A stretch of DNA of 64,000 bases from Planctomycetota bacterium (lineage in GTDB: Bacteria; Planctomycetota; J058; JAJDCQ01): assembly GCA_029260755.1 (NCBI GenBank), contig JAJDCQ010000099.1, positions 47,211-111,210 of the forward strand, in the 5' to 3' direction. Of the stretch, positions 59,825 to 64,000 are shown one piece after another. Position 1 is the stretch's first letter; every line of letters begins with the position of its first letter. Made by a program: the position numbers and the translations under genes. Below the pieces are notes generated by a model. It had not been told where the DNA came from and did no database searches. It saw only the letters and a list, made by a program, of their open reading frames with translations.

Positions 59825-61117
59825 TCACTCCATCCCTGCGCCTTCGGGGAGCTTCGCGAACTCGTCGAACGCACCATACAGATCATGGAAGCTCTTGAAG
59901 ACGTTTCCGATCAGGACGTCGGTGACGTCTCGCTTCCGGTCGGGGTAGCGCATGAGGAACGAGCGCATCGAGAACGCCTGGTCGTAGAAGGTGTAGACCA
60001 GCCGCTTCATCGCCTCGATCCCGCGCCCCATCTGGGTCGCGTAGCCGGTGAAGCGGCCCGCCGAGAGGTCGCCGGCGGTCAGCGCGTCGTGGGCGGCGTC
60101 GGCGGCCAGCTCGCCCCCCTTGAGCGCGAGGAACACCCCCGAGGAGAACACGGGGTCGAGGAAGCCGAACGCGTCGCCGGCCAGGACGAGGCCGTCGCTC
60201 GCGAAGTGCTTGCTCCGGTAGCTCCACTCGCGGGTGACGAGCAGCTCGTTGTCGGTGCCGGGGAGGGTGATCCGCTCGCCGGCGGCGAGGTGGTCCGCCA
60301 CCCAGGGGTTCTTCTTCACCTCGCGCGCGAAGACGGTCGCGGGGTCGCGCCCCTCGTCGTAGAGGTAGTCCTGGTCGGCGACGACGCCGACGCTGACGAG
60401 GTCGTCCTGGAGCGGGAGGTACCAGAACCAGTTCTTCTCGGGCAGGTACGCGATCGTCGTCGCGCCCTCGTCCTTCCCAGGGTCGCGCTTCGCCCCGCGG
60501 TAGTAGGCCCAGATCGCGATCTTGTTGAGGCGCGGGTCCGAGACGCGCCAGCGGTTCTGGAGCATCGCGAACGAGTCGCGCCCGCTGCAGTCGATCGTCA
60601 CCGGCGCGCGGAGCTCGAGCTTCTCGCCGTTCGATCGCTCGGCGACCACGCCGACGACCGCGTCGCCGTCCCGGATGAACTCGTTCGCCTTCGTCTCCTC
60701 GTGGACGACGGCGCCGCACGCGCGCGCGTTGTCCAGCAGCATCTGGTCGAGCTCGGACCGGAGCACCTGCCAGGTCTGGCTGCTCGGGTGATCCTCGTGC
60801 TCGTCGAAGTAGAAGGGCTGGCTCACCTTCCCGCTCGTCCCGACGAACTGGACGCTGAACTTCTTGGTGAACGCCCGCTCCGCGATCCGCTCGTTCATGC
60901 CGAGCCGCTCCAGCGGGTACCAGCAATGCGGGATCAGCGACTCGCCGACGTGGTAGCGCGGGAACCGGTCCTTCTCGAGGACGACGACGCGCCGGCCGTG
61001 CTTGGCGAGGACGGTCGCGGCGGCGGCGCCGGCGGGGCCGCCGCCGACGACGATCGCATCGTAGCTCGCGAGTCCCGAAGGAAGGGAGCGATCATTGCTG
61101 TTAGGCGTATCGGGCAT
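59825..61117 (-). CDS. FAD-dependent oxidoreductase (flavin halogenase / geranylgeranyl-reductase-like)
   Basis: 430 residues. FAD-binding GGGPAGAAAATVLAKHG near residue 25, then FPRYHVGESLIPHCW, a region shared by flavin-dependent halogenase-like and geranylgeranyl-reductase-like proteins, and GLVLAGDAFGFLDPVFSSGVFLALKGG, the second FAD motif. The halogenase WxWxIP motif is not seen (WFWYLPL is at a similar place), so a halogenase role is not assured. It may reduce or oxidise a lipid or isoprenoid double bond. Its first 17 bp overlap the end of the radical SAM gene. Last gene of the ALDH / Fe-ADH / radical SAM operon. Confidence 0.88.
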   Translation of the reverse strand: MPDTPNSNDRSLPSGLASYDAIVVGGGPAGAAAATVLAKHGRRVVVLEKDRFPRYHVGESLIPHCWYPLERLGMNERIAERAFTKKFSVQFVGTSGKVSQPFYFDEHEDHPSSQTWQVLRSELDQMLLDNARACGAVVHEETKANEFIRDGDAVVGVVAERSNGEKLELRAPVTIDCSGRDSFAMLQNRWRVSDPRLNKIAIWAYYRGAKRDPGKDEGATTIAYLPEKNWFWYLPLQDDLVSVGVVADQDYLYDEGRDPATVFAREVKKNPWVADHLAAGERITLPGTDNELLVTREWSYRSKHFASDGLVLAGDAFGFLDPVFSSGVFLALKGGELAADAAHDALTAGDLSAGRFTGYATQMGRGIEAMKRLVYTFYDQAFSMRSFLMRYPDRKRDVTDVLIGNVFKSFHDLYGAFDEFAKLPEGAGME

Positions 61118-62411
61118 TCCGATGCTCCGGCAGGAAGAAGTCGAGGGCCAGCCGGTCCACCTGGAGCAGCCCTTCGCGGTCGAGGGTGAGGGTCTCGCCG
61201 TCGTCGGTCAGATGGCCCTCGCCCGTCAGGTTCGAGAGCTGGTCGGCGAAGCGCTCGCGGATCACCACGCCATGCTTCTTCTCGAGCGGCCCGGTCGCGA
61301 CCGAGCCGAGCTTGAGGCGCAGGACGAGCTCGCGGATCAGCGTCTCCTCGGCGCTCGGCGTGAGCGCGCGATGGATCGGGAGCTTCCCGCTCTCGAGGCT
61401 GCCGATGTAAGGCTCCCAGTTGTGCTCGTTCTGGTAGTGGGTGCCGGCGAGCTGCCCGAACGACGCCACGCCGAGGCCGATGAGGTCGTCGCCGCCGAAG
61501 AGCGACTCCCGGTAGCGGAACCGCGTCTTCGCCGCGTCCTTCACGACCGTGCACGTGCTGTTCACCGAGTAGCCGACCTCGCCGAGCCGGTCGAACGCGC
61601 CGCTCACCCACGCCCGCTTCTGGTCCCAGCTCGCGACCGGCGCGATCTCGACGCCCGCGTCCTTCATCCGCTGGTAGATGGTGGTGTTGTAGGGCACCTC
61701 CATCTGGTAGATCGTGACGCTGTCGGGGGCGAGCTCGACGGTGCGCTCGACCGCGTCCCACCACGTCTCGTCGTTCTCGCCCATCATGCCGGCGATGAGG
61801 TCGATGTTGACCTGCGGGAACCTCGTCTTGCCGAGCCACTCGGCGACCCGGTCGATCTCCTTGCGGCCGTGCGCCCGGCCGTTGTCCTCGAGGATCTTCT
61901 GGTTGAAGTGCTCGACGCCGAGGCTGAGCCGGGTCACGCCCATGTCGCGGAGGAACTTGAGCTTCGGCTCGGTCAGCGTCCCCGGCTCGCACTCGAACGT
62001 GACCTCCTCGGCCTCGTCCCAGGGGAGGTGGCTCTTCATCCCGTCGGTGAGCGCCTGGAGCTGGCGGACCGAGAGATACGAGGGGGTCCCCCCGCCGAAG
62101 TAGACGATCGATGGCTTCCGCCCGCCGATGACCGGCTTCTTCGCGTAGAGGGCGATCTCCTTGAGGGCCGCGTCGAGGTAGCGCTGGATCTGCTCGGAGT
62201 TCTTGTCGGTGTAGACCCGGAAGTAGCAGAAGTGGCATCGCTTCCGGCAGAACGGGATGTGGAGGTAGATCCCGAGCGGCGTCCCCGGCTCCGGCTCCCG
62301 CTCGAGCGCCGCGACCGCCTCGGGCGCGAACTCGGGCTTCCAGCACGAGTAGGGCGGGTAGTTCGAGATGAAGTAGTTGCCCGCTTCGGTTTCGGTCGCT
62401 TGATCGGTCAT
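61101..62411 (-). CDS. Radical SAM protein of the HemN/HemW (coproporphyrinogen III oxidase-like) family
   Basis: 436 residues from the ATG at 62411 (ATGA overlap with the upstream stop). The [4Fe-4S] motif is CRKRCHFC (CX3CX2C) after YLHIPF. GGGTPSYL, TFECEPGTL, RLSLGVEHFNQ and NIDLIAGMMGE follow the HemN-type TIM barrel. It is unlike standard HemW in having a longer N-terminus and a GVEHF variant of the usual GVQ(S/T)F. Genes of this group include heme chaperones, coproporphyrinogen dehydrogenases and SAM methylases or cyclopropanases. Being next to dehydrogenases and an FAD enzyme points to a biosynthetic rather than a heme role; this is inference. Confidence 0.88.
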   Translation of the reverse strand: MTDQATETEAGNYFISNYPPYSCWKPEFAPEAVAALEREPEPGTPLGIYLHIPFCRKRCHFCYFRVYTDKNSEQIQRYLDAALKEIALYAKKPVIGGRKPSIVYFGGGTPSYLSVRQLQALTDGMKSHLPWDEAEEVTFECEPGTLTEPKLKFLRDMGVTRLSLGVEHFNQKILEDNGRAHGRKEIDRVAEWLGKTRFPQVNIDLIAGMMGENDETWWDAVERTVELAPDSVTIYQMEVPYNTTIYQRMKDAGVEIAPVASWDQKRAWVSGAFDRLGEVGYSVNSTCTVVKDAAKTRFRYRESLFGGDDLIGLGVASFGQLAGTHYQNEHNWEPYIGSLESGKLPIHRALTPSAEETLIRELVLRLKLGSVATGPLEKKHGVVIRERFADQLSNLTGEGHLTDDGETLTLDREGLLQVDRLALDFFLPEHRNARYA

Positions 62412-63616
62412 GGGGCCTCGCCCGGCGTCGCCGCTTCGTAGATCGCCTCGAAGTCGTCGGCGCTCACCGCTCGCGGGTTGAACTGCGCCGTCCACTGCTT
62501 CGCGGCCTCGGCCGCGAGCTGGGGGATGTCATCGCTGCCGACGCCGCGCTCGCTCGGCGAGGTCGGCAGCCCGGCCGCCGCGAGCAGCTCCTCGAGCCGG
62601 ACCGCGAGCGCCTCGCTCGCCTCGGCCGGCGCCGCGCCGTGCTCGGACAGCCCGGCCGACGCCATCAGATCCCGGTAGATCTCGGCCGTCTTCGCCGACT
62701 GCGCGTTGTAGCGGACGACGTGCGGCAGCATCATGCCGACCGCCTGGCCGTGGATCACCCCGAACCGCGCCGTCAGCGGGTTCGCCGCGGAGTGGGCCGC
62801 GCCGAGCATGCTGAGCTCGATCGCCAACCCGGCGTAGGCCGCGCCGAGCTGCATCTGGGCGCGAGCGTTCAGGTCCTCGGGGCTCCGCATCACCCGCGGG
62901 AACGTCTCGATGATGAGGCGGAACGACTCCTTGCTGTAGAGCCAGGAGAGCGCATTTCGCCGGCGCGTGACGGCCGTCTCGACCGCGTGGACGAGCGCGT
63001 CCATGCCAGTGTTCGCCGTCACCTGAGGCGGCTGGCTGAGGGTGAGCGCCGGATCGAGGAGCGCGACGGCGGCCGCCACGGCCGGGTCGCCGCACGCCAT
63101 CTTCTGGTGCGTCTCCTCGTCGCTGATGAGGGCGTAGCTCTGGCACTCGCTCCCGGTGCCCGCCGTCGTCGGGACGGCGAGGAGCGGCAAGGTCGGCTTG
63201 CTCAGCTTCCCGTAGCCCCAGTAGTCCTGCATCCGGCCGCCGTTGGTGAGCAGGATGTTCGCCGCCTTGGCGGTGTCCATCGCGCTCCCGCCGCCGAGGC
63301 CGACGATCCCGTCGACCTTCTCCTCGCGGGCGACCGCGACGCACGCGGCCACGTCGGACGTGTTCGGGTTCTCCTTCGCCTGGTCGTAGAGGACCGCCTC
63401 GATGTCGGCGATCTCGAGGGCGTGGCGCGTCCGGTCGGCGTGGCCCGCCTTCGCCACGCCGGCGTCGGTCACCACGAGGAACCGTTTCGCGCCGGTGGCG
63501 CGGGCGAGGTCGCCGAGCTGCTCGATCGCGTGGACGCCGAAGACGATCCGCGTGCGCGGCTGGTAGTCGAAGCGATCGATGATGGCGTTCGTCGGCGATT
63601 TGATCGGTGGCGGCAT
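62408..63616 (-). CDS. Iron-type (group III) alcohol dehydrogenase
   Basis: 402 residues. NAD(P) site GLGGGSAMDTAKAANIL, the PTTAGTGSE motif, and the iron ligand histidines in DALVHAVE, GAAHSAANPL and VIHGQAVGMMLP. Such enzymes interconvert alcohols and aldehydes with NAD(P)H. Its stop overlaps the start of the radical SAM gene (ATGA at 62411-62408), and it starts 7 bp after the end of the aldehyde dehydrogenase gene, so alcohol-aldehyde-acid interconversion within one pathway is likely. Substrate not determined. Confidence 0.92.
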   Translation of the reverse strand: MPPPIKSPTNAIIDRFDYQPRTRIVFGVHAIEQLGDLARATGAKRFLVVTDAGVAKAGHADRTRHALEIADIEAVLYDQAKENPNTSDVAACVAVAREEKVDGIVGLGGGSAMDTAKAANILLTNGGRMQDYWGYGKLSKPTLPLLAVPTTAGTGSECQSYALISDEETHQKMACGDPAVAAAVALLDPALTLSQPPQVTANTGMDALVHAVETAVTRRRNALSWLYSKESFRLIIETFPRVMRSPEDLNARAQMQLGAAYAGLAIELSMLGAAHSAANPLTARFGVIHGQAVGMMLPHVVRYNAQSAKTAEIYRDLMASAGLSEHGAAPAEASEALAVRLEELLAAAGLPTSPSERGVGSDDIPQLAAEAAKQWTAQFNPRAVSADDFEAIYEAATPGEAP

Positions 63617-63623
63617 GGTCGTC

Positions 63624-64000
63624 TCAGGCGCCGGCCGGCGCGGCCTGCTGGAACGCGCGGGCGCGGAAGAGCGACTCGACGATGTTGCCCTCGTGCGGCT
63701 GGAGCCAGTTGAGCTGGTTCGTCGGGATCGCCCCGAGGTTGAGCCGGTCGATGCTCGACGCGTCGAGGAGCTCGCGCCGGAACGCGGGGTCGTCGGTCAA
63801 TCCCGTCACGACGAGCGTCGGGCCGATCTTCTTCAGGATGTCCGCCTGCGGACACCGGACGACCGAGACGAACGGGAAGAGGTACTCCTTGCGCGTCACC
63901 TCGGCATCGGACGACTCGCTGTGCATGACCGTCGGGCGGAGGTAGGCGCAGCGCCCCTCTCGGACGAGGCGCGGGCCGTCGCGGTGCGTCGCCGTCACCT
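63624..64000 (-). CDS. Aldehyde dehydrogenase, C-terminal part (runs off the window)
   Basis: About 125 residues of C-terminus, open to the right-hand edge; a GTG at 63998 is in frame but probably internal. FPFVSVVRCPQADILKKIGP and TLVVTGLTDD followed by RLNLGAIPTNQLNWLQPHEGN match the end of aldehyde dehydrogenase family proteins, where NLGxIPTNxLxWxQPHEGN is conserved. The catalytic cysteine lies upstream, outside the window. It is the first visible gene of the operon with Fe-ADH, the radical SAM protein and the FAD oxidoreductase. Confidence 0.82.
   Translation of the reverse strand, partial: VTATHRDGPRLVREGRCAYLRPTVMHSESSDAEVTRKEYLFPFVSVVRCPQADILKKIGPTLVVTGLTDDPAFRRELLDASSIDRLNLGAIPTNQLNWLQPHEGNIVESLFRARAFQQAAPAGA

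Noticed and set aside
59825..61117. Tryptophan halogenase assignment
   Set aside because: The FAD motifs fit, but the halogenase WxWxIP motif is not clearly present, so only a broad FAD oxidoreductase call is made.
1..64000. CRISPR arrays, tRNA or rRNA genes, insertion sequences
   Set aside because: No regularly spaced repeats, no tRNA T-loop/acceptor pattern, no rRNA stretch and no transposase-like protein were seen on either strand; short tRNAs could be missed by eye.

Overview
Organism. This is very GC-rich DNA (about 70% by eye) with gene content typical of the Planctomycetota or a close relative: seven Hanks-type kinase or kinase-like genes, five PQQ-like beta-propeller proteins with the W-x-x-(F/W)-R-G-(P/A)-N signature, a PEP-CTERM protein, a MoxR ATPase operon and several multiheme cytochromes c. 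The phylum is inferred from content, not from a marker gene. No rRNA, tRNA, CRISPR array, transposase or replication origin was found.

Layout. 1-2 kb: the start of a membrane-protein gene, then a DCC-family (DUF393) redox gene whose two CxxC codons are both in-frame TGA (a candidate UxxU selenoprotein), translationally coupled to a zinc alcohol dehydrogenase. 2-3.5 kb: a HEAT-repeat protein and a small ORF. 3.5-11.7 kb: a minus-strand operon joined by 4-bp overlaps, encoding a HEPN/iSTAND-like protein, a MoxR ATPase and a 1753-residue membrane protein with a degenerate vWA-like module, two tetraheme cytochrome modules and a C-terminal pilin-like domain; a separate membrane-protein gene lies upstream. 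11.8-20 kb: panE, a GyrI-like protein, a secreted protein, a DTW-domain tRNA-modification enzyme, two tandem pseudokinases, an acyl-CoA synthetase and a small membrane protein. 20-23.6 kb: a palindromic element, then a Rieske / cytochrome b / HAO-like octaheme operon. 23.8-34 kb: a VOC-cupin protein, a methyltransferase, a Ser/Thr kinase fused to a PCMT domain, an FtsX/MacB permease, a Uma2 nuclease and a kinase-TPR protein. 34-41 kb: a glycosyltransferase / PQQ-propeller / LolD-type ATPase operon, divergent from a 1308-residue double-propeller protein. 41-48 kb: a solute-symporter operon running into a PQQ lipoprotein and a receptor kinase. 48-58.5 kb: PEP-CTERM and PQQ proteins, then a second PQQ/TPR/kinase module and a WD40 kinase lacking its ATP-anchoring lysine. 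58.5-64 kb: a DMT-like transporter, a second palindromic element, and an ALDH / Fe-ADH / HemN-like radical SAM / FAD-halogenase-like operon cut by the window edge.

How it fits together. Three respiratory or redox themes recur: octaheme HAO with a bc complex, the multiheme MoxR-coupled protein, and the putative diselenol redox protein. They sit with a dense set of membrane kinases whose extracytoplasmic parts are WD40, TPR, PCMT or unknown sensor modules, often next to secreted beta-propeller proteins. The least ordinary items are the UxxU selenoprotein candidate, the MoxR/vWA-like/octaheme operon, the kinase-PCMT fusion and the pseudokinase pair.
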